Shown here: in pieces, positions 23,401-31,425 of the stretch
Position numbering within the stretch: the first letter of the stretch is position 1
Layout of the letters: every line of letters begins with the position of its first letter
Assembly (NCBI RefSeq): GCF_009380215.1
Contig: NZ_WHUG01000004.1
Coordinates: 496,001 to 560,000 of the forward strand
Length of the DNA: 64,000 nt
Direction: 5' to 3'
Source of the DNA: Rugamonas aquatica
GTDB taxonomy: Bacteria; Pseudomonadota; Gammaproteobacteria; Burkholderiales; Burkholderiaceae_D
Made by a program: the position numbers and the translations under genes
Notes under the pieces: model-generated
What the model was told of the DNA's origin: nothing
What the model saw: the letters and a program-made list of their open reading frames with translations, nothing else
Databases searched by the model: none

Positions 23401-25626
23401 TCAGGCGTGCCGGTGGGTTGCTCCCATGGCCGCCACCTTGGCGATCAGCTCATTCGGCTCGACCGGCTTGGAAATATGCGCCAGGAAGCCGCTCGACAGC
23501 GCCTTGATGCGGTCTTCCGAACGGGCGAAGGCGGTCAGCGCGATGGCCGGCAAATCGCCGCCGCGCGCCGGCCCCAGCGCCCGGATGCGGTCCAGCAGGC
23601 CGTAGCCGTCCACTTCCGGCATGCCGAGGTCGCTGACCATCAGGTCCGGCCGCGCATGCTGCAACAGCGTCAGCGCTTCGGTCGCGGTGGCGGCGGTCAG
23701 CACGTCGGCGTTGCAGTCGTTGAGGATGCGCTTGATCAGCTCGCGCGCATCGTCTTCGTCGTCCACCACCAGCACTTGCAGGCCGGACAGGTCATGCGCC
23801 GCCGCGCGGCGGCCGGCGCCGCTCGTGCTCAGCGGTTCGTCATAGCCATGGCGGCGCGGCAGGCGCACGGTGAAGCAGGCGCCGCGGCCTTCGCCCTCGC
23901 TGTCGGCCTCCACCGTGCCGCCGTGCTGTTCCACCAGATGCTTGACGATCGCCAGCCCCAGCCCCAGGCCGCCGTGCTTGCGGGTGGTGGTGGCGTCGGC
24001 CTGGCGGAAGCGTTCGAACACATGATCGAGAAAGCCGGGGGAGATGCCAATGCCGCTGTCGCGCACGGCGATGGCGATCTGGTCGCCTTCGCGGCGGATG
24101 TGCACGTCGATGGTGCCGCCGGGCGGCGTGAACTTGATGGCGTTGGTCAGCAGGTTCCACAGGACTTGCTGCAGGCGGTTGGCGTCGCCGGCCACCAGGC
24201 CGGGCGCGGCGTCGAAGTGCTTGTCGATGCGGATCTGCTTGCTCTGGGCGGCGGGGCGCACGGTGTCGATGGCGGCGGCGGCGATGGCGGCCGGCGCCAG
24301 CGACAGCATTTCCAGCCGCACCTTGCCGGAGGCGATGCTGCTCATGTCGAGCAAGTCTTCGATCAGCTGGGCCTGGGCGCGGGCGTTGCGTTCGATGGTT
24401 TGCAGGCCGCGGTGCAGGTCGGCCTGGTCGCGGCTGCCGCGCCGCAGCACCTGGGCCCAGCCGAGGATGGCGGTCAGCGGCGTGCGCAGTTCGTGCGACA
24501 GCGTGGCCAGGAATTCATCCTTCATCTGGCTGGTGCGTTCGGCGTCGGCGCGGGCCTCGCGTTCGCTGTCGAGCAGGATCTTGCGTTCCTCGGCGGCCCG
24601 GCGCGAGGCGTCGTACAGGCGCGCATTGTCGATCGCGACGGCGGCCTGGGCGGCGATGCCGCCGATGATGCGCTCGGTGCGCTCGCTGAACATGTCCGGC
24701 TCCGGGTGGCCGAAGAACAGGCAACCGATCACCACGCCCGAACGCAGCGCCACCGGCACCGCCAGATAGCTGCGCACCGGCGGCTGGCCGGCCGGCGTGG
24801 CGCGGCATGGATGGTCGCTGGCGTAGCGGGCGTCGGCCGGCAGGTCGTTGCTGCGCATGGCTTCCCGGCCGCACAGGTCGCCGTCGGCCAGCGCGTCGTC
24901 ATGCGGACGGCCGAAGCTGGCGTAGCCGGGCGGGGTGCAGCTGGACAGCGTGTGCAGCACGCGCGCGTTGCCGTGGCCGTCGGCGCCGTGGTAGAAGAAG
25001 GCGCCGCAGCGGGCGCCGCTGATGCTGGTGGCGGCGTCGGTCACTTCCTGCAGCAGCGGATGCAGGTCGCGGGTCGAGGCCAGCGCGTTGCCGGTGCGGT
25101 TGACCAGCTCCAGTACGGCGGTCTCGTCGCGCAGCGCTTCCTGCACGCGCTTGACCTGGTCGACATCGGTGCTGGTGCCGAACCAGCGCAGCACGCGGCC
25201 GGCGGCGTCGTGCACCGGATTGGCGCGCGTGAGGAACCAGCGGAATTCGCCGTTGGCGCTGCGGATCGGCACTTCGAGTTCGAACGGCAGGCCGGTGGCG
25301 CGCGACAGATCCCAGCGTTCCTGCATGGCGCCGACGCAATCGGGCGCATAGACCTGGCGCCAGCCGTCGCCGCTCATCTGTTCTGCGGTGGTGCCGGTGT
25401 AGGCGTACCACGGCTGGTTGTACCACACCATGGTGCCGTCCTGCTCGGCAATCCACGCCAGCTGCGGCATCGAATCGGCCAGCGCCCGCAATTCCAGCTG
25501 GCTCTGGCGCAGCGCTTCCCGGGCGTTCAGCAATTCCTGCTGGACGCTGGAAGAGGTCTGGAGCGCGGCGTCGTCCGTCGGGTGCTGGGAGGGAGTGGCG
25601 TCGGTGGGCTCGTTCGGAGGAATCAT
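23401..25626 (-). CDS. PAS-GAF-hybrid histidine kinase with C-terminal receiver
   Basis: The 741-residue product lacks membrane helices. A PAS domain (about 45-165) contains [20 protein letters not shown] and ends in [14 protein letters not shown], a PAC signature. A GAF domain (about 175-335) follows. HisKA carries [20 protein letters not shown] (H near 376), HATPase has [13 protein letters not shown] and [11 protein letters not shown], and a receiver ends the protein ([19 protein letters not shown] in [15 protein letters not shown] retained). It is a cytosolic sensor. The adjacent PAS-REC gene upstream and REC-GGDEF gene downstream are natural partners. Confidence 0.88.
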   Translation of the reverse strand: MIPPNEPTDATPSQHPTDDAALQTSSSVQQELLNAREALRQSQLELRALADSMPQLAWIAEQDGTMVWYNQPWYAYTGTTAEQMSGDGWRQVYAPDCVGAMQERWDLSRATGLPFELEVPIRSANGEFRWFLTRANPVHDAAGRVLRWFGTSTDVDQVKRVQEALRDETAVLELVNRTGNALASTRDLHPLLQEVTDAATSISGARCGAFFYHGADGHGNARVLHTLSSCTPPGYASFGRPHDDALADGDLCGREAMRSNDLPADARYASDHPCRATPAGQPPVRSYLAVPVALRSGVVIGCLFFGHPEPDMFSERTERIIGGIAAQAAVAIDNARLYDASRRAAEERKILLDSEREARADAERTSQMKDEFLATLSHELRTPLTAILGWAQVLRRGSRDQADLHRGLQTIERNARAQAQLIEDLLDMSSIASGKVRLEMLSLAPAAIAAAAIDTVRPAAQSKQIRIDKHFDAAPGLVAGDANRLQQVLWNLLTNAIKFTPPGGTIDVHIRREGDQIAIAVRDSGIGISPGFLDHVFERFRQADATTTRKHGGLGLGLAIVKHLVEQHGGTVEADSEGEGRGACFTVRLPRRHGYDEPLSTSGAGRRAAAHDLSGLQVLVVDDEDDARELIKRILNDCNADVLTAATATEALTLLQHARPDLMVSDLGMPEVDGYGLLDRIRALGPARGGDLPAIALTAFARSEDRIKALSSGFLAHISKPVEPNELIAKVAAMGATHRHA

Positions 25627-25751
25627 GTGGGCTTCAGCTGCCGCGAAGCTGGCGGCCGCCGGACGGCGGCTCGTCAGGCTAACGCTAGACGTTTTACGGT
25701 AGCTTCATTGTAGCCCCATCTCCCACCGTGGCTCCGCACGGTTGGTGGCGC

Positions 25752-26579
25752 TCAGGCCTGGGTGTTGCCGATGCGCCGGGCGATCTGTTCCAGCGCCGCT
25801 TGCAGCTGTTCGATGTCGTAGGGTTTTTGCAGCGACTGGGCGGGGAATTCCAGGTGGCGGGTCAGCTCGTCGCCGTAGCCGGAGGCGAACAGCAGTTGCA
25901 GCGCCGGCGTCTGTTGCAGCGCCTTGCGCGCCAGCTCGACGCCGGACATGCCGGGCAGGCTGACATCGGTGAACAGCACGTCGAAGCATTGGCGCGACAG
26001 TTCGGGCAGGGCGTCTTCGCCGGTGGTGGCGGCCTGCACTTCATGGCCGAGCGCGCGCAGCGTTTCGCACACCAGGTAGCGGGCGTCGGCATTGTCCTCG
26101 ACCACCAGCATGCGCAGCGGCCGCGCGGTGTCGGCCAGCGGCGCGGCCTGGGCTGCTGCCAGCGTGCACAGCACGCCGGCCACCTGGCCGGCGGCGTCGC
26201 GCACCGGGGTGTAGTACAGGTCCAGCGCCAACTGGGCGACGCCGTTGTTGCGCCACGCGGGCAAGGTCACGCCGCGATAGCTGGCGCTGCCGCCAGCCCA
26301 GGCTTGGCCGATGGCGGCGCCGTTCCAGCTCCACGCGGCCGGCTGGATCGACGGCACGCTGCCACCGGGCGCGCGCAGGCTCGACAGGCCGATCAGCGCC
26401 GCGTAGGCATCGTTGTACACCATGATTTGTTCGGGACCCCACATCAGCAGCATGGCGCTGGGGGAATTGAGCAGGATGTCCACCGTCAGGCGCAGCGGCA
26501 ATGGCCAGCCGGCAGGATCGCCAAGGGCGGTGCGCGACCAGTCGGGGGAGGGTGGCGCGACGGGGGCGGATGATGTCAT
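25752..26579 (-). CDS. PAS-REC protein without kinase or output domain
   Basis: The 275-residue product (from MTSSAPVAPP) opens with a PAS-like segment that includes LLNSPSAMLLMWGPEQIMVY and NDAYAALIG, as in phytochrome-associated PAS_4 kinases, and LYYTPVRDAAGQVAGVLCT. A complete receiver follows (about 145-265), with LRMLVVEDNADARYLV, the acceptor D in VLFTDVSLPGMSG and the lysine in SLQKPYD. No kinase or DNA-binding domain is present, so it may relay phosphate or regulate the neighbouring hybrid kinase by interaction. Confidence 0.8.
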   Translation of the reverse strand: MTSSAPVAPPSPDWSRTALGDPAGWPLPLRLTVDILLNSPSAMLLMWGPEQIMVYNDAYAALIGLSSLRAPGGSVPSIQPAAWSWNGAAIGQAWAGGSASYRGVTLPAWRNNGVAQLALDLYYTPVRDAAGQVAGVLCTLAAAQAAPLADTARPLRMLVVEDNADARYLVCETLRALGHEVQAATTGEDALPELSRQCFDVLFTDVSLPGMSGVELARKALQQTPALQLLFASGYGDELTRHLEFPAQSLQKPYDIEQLQAALEQIARRIGNTQA

Positions 26580-26637
26580 GCTAGGGCAACCTGTCAGTAT
26601 GTTGTCTTGGAAGGCAAAGCTGACCGCATCGTACACT

Positions 26638-26666
26638 AAAAAAAAAGCCCGCTACAGGAGCGGGCT
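26638..26666 (-). terminator. Intrinsic terminator of a minus-strand transcript
   Basis: On the minus strand AGCCCGCT-CCTGT-AGCGGGCT is followed by nine T residues. It lies upstream of the PAS-REC gene, so it ends a transcript that starts to its right, where no minus-strand protein gene is credible. Confidence 0.8.
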
Positions 26667-26800
26667 AAATCTATTTCCTTGGAGGAGAATAGAGGAGACA
26701 GGTGAATGATGCTGCAGCGCGCAAGGGAAAGCAAATTCTTTCTCATGATGAGCGAGATCACTGGCATGAATGAAGCTACCCGCAAGCCTTGAAAAACCTG
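26640..26800 (-). ncRNA. Candidate small RNA with CU-rich anti-Shine-Dalgarno segment
   Basis: A strong terminator at 26638-26666 ends a minus-strand transcript with no good coding frame. Just before it the RNA would contain a pyrimidine-rich stretch, CACCTGTCTCCTCTATTCTC followed by CTCC, which can pair with ribosome binding sites. That layout is typical of Hfq-dependent trans-acting small RNAs. The 5-prime end is not defined; the upper coordinate is a guess from the gap before the gene at 26898. No family match is claimed. Confidence 0.45.
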
Positions 26801-26897
26801 GATTTGTGAGTGAAATGCTCATGTTTTCCACCGCGCCGGGGCGCACTGCGGATACACTGGATGGCGGAGCGGCGCGGTGCCGCAAAAGGGAGGCGCA

Positions 26898-27125
26898 ATG
26901 GCGACGGTAGTGAAGCACAGAAAGGTGAAGATTGTTGTGCTGGAACAAAACGAAGAGATCGCGGGCACTTGCCGCCAGGGTGATATCGCCATCATCAACG
27001 ATCAGGCGGGCTGGTGGATCAAGTTTGTCGGCGAGGGCGGGCAGATCGATTGTTACGGCGTTCCCTATCCTTCCTATAACGAAGCGTTGTGGTCGGCCAA
27101 GGCGGCGGCCGAATTCGGCACCTGA
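26898..27125 (+). CDS. Small conserved-looking protein, 75 aa
   Basis: The product begins MATVVKHRKVKIVVLEQNEE and continues with GDIAIINDQAGWWIKFVGEG and YPSYNEALWSAKAAAEFG. It looks like a small beta-strand-rich soluble domain with a final helix. A GGGAGG ribosome site seven bases upstream fixes the start; an in-frame GTG at 26877 lacks one. Single gene upstream of the tRNA block; function unknown. Confidence 0.6.
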   Translation: MATVVKHRKVKIVVLEQNEEIAGTCRQGDIAIINDQAGWWIKFVGEGGQIDCYGVPYPSYNEALWSAKAAAEFGT

Positions 27126-27278
27126 CAGAGAGTGCTGGACAAGCCGGGGGAGTGTCCCTATAATGCTGCTTCTTTCGAACGGCATGCCGGCTGAAAGAGA
27201 TGCAGCAAAGCAGTTTGCACAGTGGTTGATTCGGTGTTTTAGATATCGAGCCAATTAAACGATAGAAAATATCGAACT

Positions 27279-27306
27279 TTGCAAAACGAAATTAATGCTT
27301 TATAAT
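27279..27306 (+). promoter_or_regulatory. Promoter of tRNA-Arg copy 1
   Basis: TTGCAA (27279-27284) and a perfect TATAAT (27301-27306) are 16 bases apart, nine bases before the first tRNA base. Confidence 0.65.
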
Positions 27307-27315
27307 GTTGCTTAA

Positions 27316-27392
27316 GCGGCTGTAGCTCAGCTGGATAGAGTACTTGGCTACGAACCAAGGGGTCGTGGGTTCAATTCCTGCCAGCCGCACCA
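27316..27392 (+). tRNA. tRNA-Arg (anticodon ACG), copy 1
   Basis: The 77-base gene has a 7-bp acceptor stem (GCGGCTG ... CAGCCGC), a D-arm with AGCTCAGCTGGATAGAG, an anticodon loop in TTGGCTACGAACCAA giving ACG, a T-arm with GGGTTCAATTCC, and an encoded CCA end. Two further identical copies follow in the window. Confidence 0.97.
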
Positions 27393-27405
27393 AAATTCGT
27401 AAGTG

Positions 27406-27438
27406 AAAGGGCCTGAAGAGCAATCTTCGGGCCCTTTT
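27406..27438 (+). terminator. Terminator after tRNA-Arg copy 1
   Basis: AAGGGCCTGAAGA pairs with TCTTCGGGCCCTT around a short loop and runs into TTTT. The same hairpin design follows each of the three tRNA copies. Confidence 0.8.
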
Positions 27439-27512
27439 GCTATAAGTGTAAGGCCTTGAAACAGATTGCAAAATTTCTTCAAGGAATCCTTCGCCAAACA
27501 AGAAAACGCTGT

Positions 27513-27518
27513 TATAAT
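27513..27518 (+). promoter_or_regulatory. -10 box of tRNA-Arg copy 2
   Basis: A perfect TATAAT lies 10 bases before tRNA copy 2. No consensus -35 is visible; TTCGCC at 27490-27495 has the right 17-base spacing. Confidence 0.5.
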
Positions 27519-27528
27519 CTTGTTTTTC

Positions 27529-27605
27529 GCGGCTGTAGCTCAGCTGGATAGAGTACTTGGCTACGAACCAAGGGGTCGTGGGTTCAATTCCTGCCAGCCG
27601 CACCA
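27529..27605 (+). tRNA. tRNA-Arg (anticodon ACG), copy 2
   Basis: This is base-for-base the same 77-base tRNA as copy 1, including the encoded CCA, and is followed by the same AAAATTCGTAAG trailer. It has its own -10 box, so the copies are independent transcription units. Confidence 0.97.
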
Positions 27606-27619
27606 AAATTCGTAAGATG

Positions 27620-27652
27620 AAAGGCCTGGAGAGAAATCTTCAGGCCTTTTTT
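27620..27652 (+). terminator. Terminator after tRNA-Arg copy 2
   Basis: AAAGGCCTGGAGA and TCTTCAGGCCTTT form the stem, followed by a T run. It is a diverged version of the hairpin after copies 1 and 3. Confidence 0.8.
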
Positions 27653-27818
27653 CTTTATCCGTATCTTCTCCCGCCATTCGGCATCCCCCCCCCAGCTCCC
27701 TTGCTTTGAAATAGTGTCGTATTTGCAATTCCATGATATTATCAAATCAATATATTTGGTAAATTGGAATGTTTCCAATCGACCCTTTAGGGCTTAACTT
27801 CAGGGAATACTACTCGCC

Positions 27819-28523
27819 ATGTCCGTCAAACTTCTCGCCGCAGCATCTGTTCTTGCCCTCAGCTTTTGCGCTTCCAGCGCGCAGGCCTGGACCTTGGTTG
27901 CCACAGGTCATATTACCCGCGGTACTGACTCCACTGGCATTTTTGGTGTCGCTGGTCAGGATCTCACTGGCTTGACCTATACGCAGTCCATGACGGTAAG
28001 TACTGCGCCCCACGAGTGGACGAGCAATATGTTAGATGAGAGTCGCTATTGGCTGTTCGGTGCCGGGCCGAGTGTGACCGATACGATTACTCTAAAAGGT
28101 AAGACGTTCACATTTACCGCACCATTGATAAAGTGGGGCGCTCAACAAATCGAGATCAGTTCAGGTCCTTACGGCAGTAATTCTGTCAGGAGTCAAACCA
28201 AAGGCTTGTTGCAAGACGGTAGCACTATGTTCATGGGTTATTCGGTGTACAGCCACGCCGCGCAATTTCTCAAAGGGCTTACCTTTCAGCAGGCCATTTC
28301 TGTAGATACTACTGGTCCGCTGTTTCTTGCGGAATCTAACAGCTCCTACGTTCAGTTTAATTCGGAATTTGTTCCTGGACTGCCAACTGCGTATTTTGAC
28401 GGCAGCCTCGATCATTTCTCGATCTACCCAACCCCTGACGCGCCTATTCCCGAACCGGCCACCTACGGCATGCTGCTGGCAGGTCTTGGTCTGATCGGCG
28501 CCTTCGCACGCCGCAAAGCCTGA
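27819..28523 (+). CDS. PEP-CTERM sorting domain protein (between tRNA copies 2 and 3)
   Basis: The 234-residue product has a signal peptide (SVKLLAAASVLALSFCASSA, cleavage near AQA). Its mid region is beta-rich and unremarkable. The C-terminus reads PIPEPATYGMLLAGLGLIGA then FARRKA: PEP motif, membrane helix and basic tail, the substrate signal for exosortase/XrtA-type processing. It is probably exported and anchored or released at the surface with exopolysaccharide. Codon use is less GC-rich than that of flanking genes. The gap before it (27653-27818) holds a run of nine C residues at 27685-27693 and no gene. Confidence 0.85.
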   Translation: MSVKLLAAASVLALSFCASSAQAWTLVATGHITRGTDSTGIFGVAGQDLTGLTYTQSMTVSTAPHEWTSNMLDESRYWLFGAGPSVTDTITLKGKTFTFTAPLIKWGAQQIEISSGPYGSNSVRSQTKGLLQDGSTMFMGYSVYSHAAQFLKGLTFQQAISVDTTGPLFLAESNSSYVQFNSEFVPGLPTAYFDGSLDHFSIYPTPDAPIPEPATYGMLLAGLGLIGAFARRKA

Positions 28524-28612
28524 CCCCCGAGAGTCGCGGCAAAAGGGCGCTGCAAGAAATTTCTGCGCGCCCCTTCTGGATTTGAGTTTCCCCTGCTATA
28601 ATATTGTCTTTC

Positions 28613-28689
28613 GCGGCTGTAGCTCAGCTGGATAGAGTACTTGGCTACGAACCAAGGGGTCGTGGGTTCAATTCCTGCCAGCCGCACCA
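28613..28689 (+). tRNA. tRNA-Arg (anticodon ACG), copy 3
   Basis: This is identical to copies 1 and 2 over all 77 bases, with the same AAAATTCGTAAG trailer. A TATAAT at 28597-28602 lies 10 bases upstream. It is separated from copy 2 by the PEP-CTERM gene. Confidence 0.97.
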
Positions 28690-28703
28690 AAATTCGTAAG
28701 ACG

Positions 28704-28736
28704 AAGGGCCTGAAGAGAAATCTTCAGGCCCTTTTT
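28704..28736 (+). terminator. Terminator after tRNA-Arg copy 3
   Basis: AAGGGCCTGAAGA and TCTTCAGGCCCTT form the stem, followed by five T residues. It also faces the end of the convergent small gene at 28751. Confidence 0.8.
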
Positions 28737-28750
28737 CTTTGTGCCTGCGC

Positions 28751-28951
28751 TTAGTGCTGCGCGGCCTTGGCGCACTGCGCCGACAATACCGAGCGCTGCA
28801 TCGCGTCGCCGACGCTGCGGATATGCTCTTGCGTGCAGGTGACCGCGTTGACTTCGATAGGTTGAGTCTGTTTCGCGAGGCTGCGATAGCCGAATACGCC
28901 AAGCAGGGCGGCGGCGGCCAGCGTGAAGACGACGTTGGTTTTAGATTTCAA
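28751..28951 (-). CDS. Small membrane-anchored or exported protein, 66 aa
   Basis: The 66-residue product starts at a TTG preceded by AAGGAATGA. It begins KSKTNVVFTLAAAALLGVFG, a signal anchor or signal peptide. The short tail has two cysteines (AVTCTQE and SAQCAKA) that could form a disulfide outside the cytoplasm. An ATG slightly upstream opens a different frame that stops at once. Function unknown. Confidence 0.5.
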   Translation of the reverse strand: MKSKTNVVFTLAAAALLGVFGYRSLAKQTQPIEVNAVTCTQEHIRSVGDAMQRSVLSAQCAKAAQH

Positions 28952-29034
28952 AAATCATTCCTTTTTTGATAGTGCTTCCATGATACACGGGCCTCGTGCG
29001 ATGATAATCCGATCATCGTCCCGGAGGAGTGTGC

Positions 29035-30180
29035 ATGACCATCATCACTACCGTTGAAGACCTGCGTGTCTTGGCCCAGAAGCGCGTGCCGCGCATGTTC
29101 TACGACTATGCTGATGCCGGCTCATGGACCGAGTCGACCTACCGCGCCAACGTCGACGATTTCCAGACCATCAAATTCCGCCAGCGCGTGGCCGTCAACC
29201 TGGAGAACCGCACGCTGAAAAGCACCATGGTCGGTCAGGACGTGGCGATGCCGGTCGCGCTGGCGCCCACCGGCCTGACCGGCATGCAGCACGCCGACGG
29301 CGAAATCCTGGCCGCCAAGGCCGCCGAAAAATTCGGCGTGCCGTTCACCCTGTCGACCATGAGCATCTGCTCGATCGAAGACATCGCCGCCAATACCAGC
29401 AAGCCTTTCTGGTTCCAGCTGTACGTGATGAAGGACCGTGAATTCATCAACCGCCTGATCGACCGCGCCAAAGCCGCGCGCTGCTCGGCGCTGGTGCTGA
29501 CGCTGGACCTGCAGGTGCTGGGCCAACGCCACAAGGACTTGCGCAACGGCCTGTCGGCGCCACCCAAGCTGACCATCGCCAACATCATCAACATGGCGAC
29601 CAAGCCGCGCTGGGTGATGGGCATGCTGGGCACGAAGCGCCGCAGCTTCGGCAATATCGTCGGCCACGCGTCGTCAGTGTCGGACATGTCCTCGCTGTCG
29701 TCGTGGACCAGCCAGCAGTTCGACCTGAGCCTGTCGTGGAAAGACGTCGAGTGGATCAAGCAGCGCTGGGGCGGCAAGCTGATTATCAAAGGCATCATGG
29801 ATGCGGAAGATGCGCGGCTGGCGGTGGAAAGCGGCGCCGATGCGCTGATCGTTTCCAACCACGGCGGCCGCCAGCTGGACGGCGCGCAATCGTCGATCGG
29901 CGCGCTGCCCGGCATCGTCGATGTCGTCGGCAAGCAGATCGAAGTGCACATGGACGGCGGCATCCGCTCCGGCCAGGACGTCATCAAAGCCTTGGCGCTG
30001 GGCGCCAGGGGCGTCTACATCGGCCGGCCTTTCCTGTACGGCCTGGGCGCGATGGGCGAAGAGGGCGTCAGCAAGTGCCTGGACATCATCCGCAACGAGC
30101 TGGATCTGACGATGGCTTTCTGCGGCCTGCGCGATGTCACCAAGGTCGATAAAAACATCCTGCTGCCGGGCAGCTACTGA
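29035..30180 (+). CDS. lldD: FMN-dependent alpha-hydroxy acid dehydrogenase (L-lactate dehydrogenase type)
   Basis: The 381-residue product (from MTIITT, with a GGAGGAG ribosome site) has the family features in order: RMFYDYADAGSWTESTYRAN near the start, PVALAPTGLTGMQHADGE, LQLYV-like FWFQLYVMKD, LVLTLDLQVLGQRHKDLRNG, and the catalytic SNHGGRQLDGAQSSI with the proton-abstracting histidine. It closes with HMDGGIRSGQDVIKALALGA. These membrane-associated enzymes oxidise L-lactate or similar 2-hydroxy acids to the 2-oxo acid and reduce quinone. Its stop overlaps the next start (TGATG), so the pair is co-translated. Confidence 0.9.
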   Translation: MTIITTVEDLRVLAQKRVPRMFYDYADAGSWTESTYRANVDDFQTIKFRQRVAVNLENRTLKSTMVGQDVAMPVALAPTGLTGMQHADGEILAAKAAEKFGVPFTLSTMSICSIEDIAANTSKPFWFQLYVMKDREFINRLIDRAKAARCSALVLTLDLQVLGQRHKDLRNGLSAPPKLTIANIINMATKPRWVMGMLGTKRRSFGNIVGHASSVSDMSSLSSWTSQQFDLSLSWKDVEWIKQRWGGKLIIKGIMDAEDARLAVESGADALIVSNHGGRQLDGAQSSIGALPGIVDVVGKQIEVHMDGGIRSGQDVIKALALGARGVYIGRPFLYGLGAMGEEGVSKCLDIIRNELDLTMAFCGLRDVTKVDKNILLPGSY

Positions 30181-31058
30181 TGAAGCAGGGCTTACACGGC
30201 GAGGGTTTGTTGCGGCAGGGCGTGGCCAGCCGCAGCGCGTTGTCGGTGGCGATGCTGCGCGCCGCCCACCAGTTGCTCGACCAGCCGCTGGTGTTCGACG
30301 ATCCGCTGGCGCTGGCCGTCATCGGCCCGGAGCACGCGGAGACGGTGCGCAACGCGCCGGAGAAATTCGACACCGGCATCATGCGCGTGCTGCGCGCCGC
30401 GATGGCCGTGCGCAGCCGCTTCGCCGAGGATGAACTGGCGGCGGCGATGGAGCGGGGCGTGCGCCAGTACGTGGTGCTGGGCGCCGGCCTGGACAGCTAC
30501 GCCTACCGCCATCCCGCCCCCGGCCTGAGCATGTTCGAGGTCGACCATCCCGCCACTCAGCGCTGGAAGCGCGGCTTGCTGGAGCAGGCCGGCGTGGCCG
30601 CGCCGGCGTCGCTGAAGTACGTGCCGGTCGATTTCGAGCGCGACGACCTGGCCGACAAATTGACGGCCGCCGGCTGCCGGCTGGATGAGCCGGTGTTCTT
30701 CTCCTGGCTGGGCGTGACCCTCTACCTGACCAACGACGCCGTGTTCGACACGCTGGCCTTCGTCGCCGGCCTGCCGTCCGGCAGCGGCATCGTGTTCGAC
30801 TACGGCGTTGTGCCCGAGCTGCTCAATCCGATGGAGCGCATGGGCATGGCCTACTTCGCCAAGAAGTACGAGGCCGAGGGTGAGCCGTGGATTTCCTTCT
30901 TCGCGCCCGAGGTGCTGGCTTGCGAATTGCGCGCGCTGGGCTATGGCGACGTGTCCGACCATGGCGCCGATCAACTGCGCGCCCGCTATCTTGCAAGCCG
31001 CAACGACGGCCTCCAGCTGGGCGGCGGCACGCGTCTGATGCGGGCTCATGTCAAATGA
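30180..31058 (+). CDS. SAM-dependent methyltransferase of the LCMT/PPM1 type
   Basis: The 292-residue product carries the class I SAM motif QYVVLGAGLDSYAYRHPAPG (about 96-115). It also has the family's SVAMLRAAHQLLDQPLVFDD start, an acidic FEVDHPATQRWKR, and FFSWLGVTLYLTNDAVF. This resembles leucine carboxyl methyltransferase-like enzymes (TIGR00027 type), which in bacteria often act on secondary metabolites. It is translationally coupled to the lactate dehydrogenase and lies 156 bases upstream of the TOMM precursor. Whether it belongs to that pathway is not shown by the sequence. Confidence 0.82.
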   Translation: MKQGLHGEGLLRQGVASRSALSVAMLRAAHQLLDQPLVFDDPLALAVIGPEHAETVRNAPEKFDTGIMRVLRAAMAVRSRFAEDELAAAMERGVRQYVVLGAGLDSYAYRHPAPGLSMFEVDHPATQRWKRGLLEQAGVAAPASLKYVPVDFERDDLADKLTAAGCRLDEPVFFSWLGVTLYLTNDAVFDTLAFVAGLPSGSGIVFDYGVVPELLNPMERMGMAYFAKKYEAEGEPWISFFAPEVLACELRALGYGDVSDHGADQLRARYLASRNDGLQLGGGTRLMRAHVK

Positions 31059-31111
31059 ATTTGGATGAATTAGAGTTATTGTTCTAGTATCGTTGTATTT
31101 AATGACAGTGC

Positions 31112-31125
31112 TTGCCGTGCGGCAA
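31112..31125 (+). promoter_or_regulatory. Hairpin 1 in the leader of the TOMM cluster
   Basis: TTGCC-GTGC-GGCAA forms a compact stem-loop about 90 bases before the precursor start. The AT-rich stretch before it (31059-31105) is the likeliest promoter region, with TTGGAT/TAGTAT 18 bases apart. Confidence 0.4.
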
Positions 31126-31149
31126 TCGTAGCGTGCTAATCTCGATTTT

Positions 31150-31187
31150 GGCGGTCTCCTTATGCGCAAAACGCATGTGGAACCGCC
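31150..31187 (+). promoter_or_regulatory. Hairpin 2 (long) in the leader of the TOMM cluster
   Basis: GGCGGT pairs with ACCGCC, TCC with GGA and ATGCG with CGCAT around a CAAAA loop. This gives a long stem just 27 bases before the precursor ATG. It could be an mRNA stabiliser or a regulator-responsive structure; a protein operator is also possible. Confidence 0.5.
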
Positions 31188-31214
31188 TTTCATTCACTTC
31201 TAGAGGAAACAGAA

Positions 31215-31352
31215 ATGGAAATCCTGATCGACACGACCTTCATCTCGATTACCGATTCGACCGAATCGGAATACCTGCAAGACGACATGAGCGGCGCTCT
31301 GGCTGATGTCAGCGTTTCGTGCTGCACCTGCTCCTGCTCCTGCTGCTGCTAA
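31215..31352 (+). CDS. TOMM/LAP precursor peptide, 45 aa, Cys-rich core
   Basis: A GAGGAAA ribosome site seven bases upstream and an ATG at 31215 open a 45-codon gene. The leader MEILIDTTFISITDSTESEY continues to an ALADVSVS junction, and the product ends CCTCSCSCCC with the last residue a cysteine. That gives seven Cys, one Thr and several Ser in the last 13 positions, the hallmark of substrates for azoline-forming YcaO enzymes. The following genes encode exactly such enzymes. The product is probably a linear polythiazole/oxazole peptide. Cleavage between leader and core is likely near ALADVS, but no double-glycine site is present. Confidence 0.88.
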   Translation: MEILIDTTFISITDSTESEYLQDDMSGALADVSVSCCTCSCSCCC

Positions 31353-31365
31353 TTGCCAGCTGGCG

Positions 31366-31396
31366 GGCGGGATGGCGGCGCTGCCGTCGTCCCGCC
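31366..31396 (+). promoter_or_regulatory. Hairpin between precursor and modification genes (attenuator-like)
   Basis: GGCGGGA (31366-31372) pairs with TCCCGCC (31390-31396), followed by only three T residues. A weak terminator here would let the precursor be made in excess over its enzymes, as known for the sagA-sagB gap of streptolysin S operons. Confidence 0.5.
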
Positions 31397-31425
31397 TTTC
31401 CGCAGCCACGACGATAGGTACCTCA

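Noticed and set aside
26652-27254. 200-codon minus-strand frame after the PAS-REC gene
   Set aside because: It runs through the terminator and the candidate small RNA, opposes a better small gene, and has no recognisable sequence features.
27292-27606. Frames across the tRNA genes (also 28463-28690)
   Set aside because: They are read-through of the complementary strand of tRNA-Arg copies; the identical VRLAGIEPTTPWF translations simply reflect the repeated tRNA.
27685-27693. Run of nine C residues as a phase-variable switch
   Set aside because: It lies more than 120 bases before the PEP-CTERM start and not in a promoter spacer or reading frame, so there is no evidence for switching.
29035-31058. 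Lactate dehydrogenase and methyltransferase as part of the TOMM cluster
   Set aside because: They form their own coupled pair and are separated from the precursor by 156 bases with a likely promoter. A tailoring role for the methyltransferase is possible but not supported by the sequence alone.
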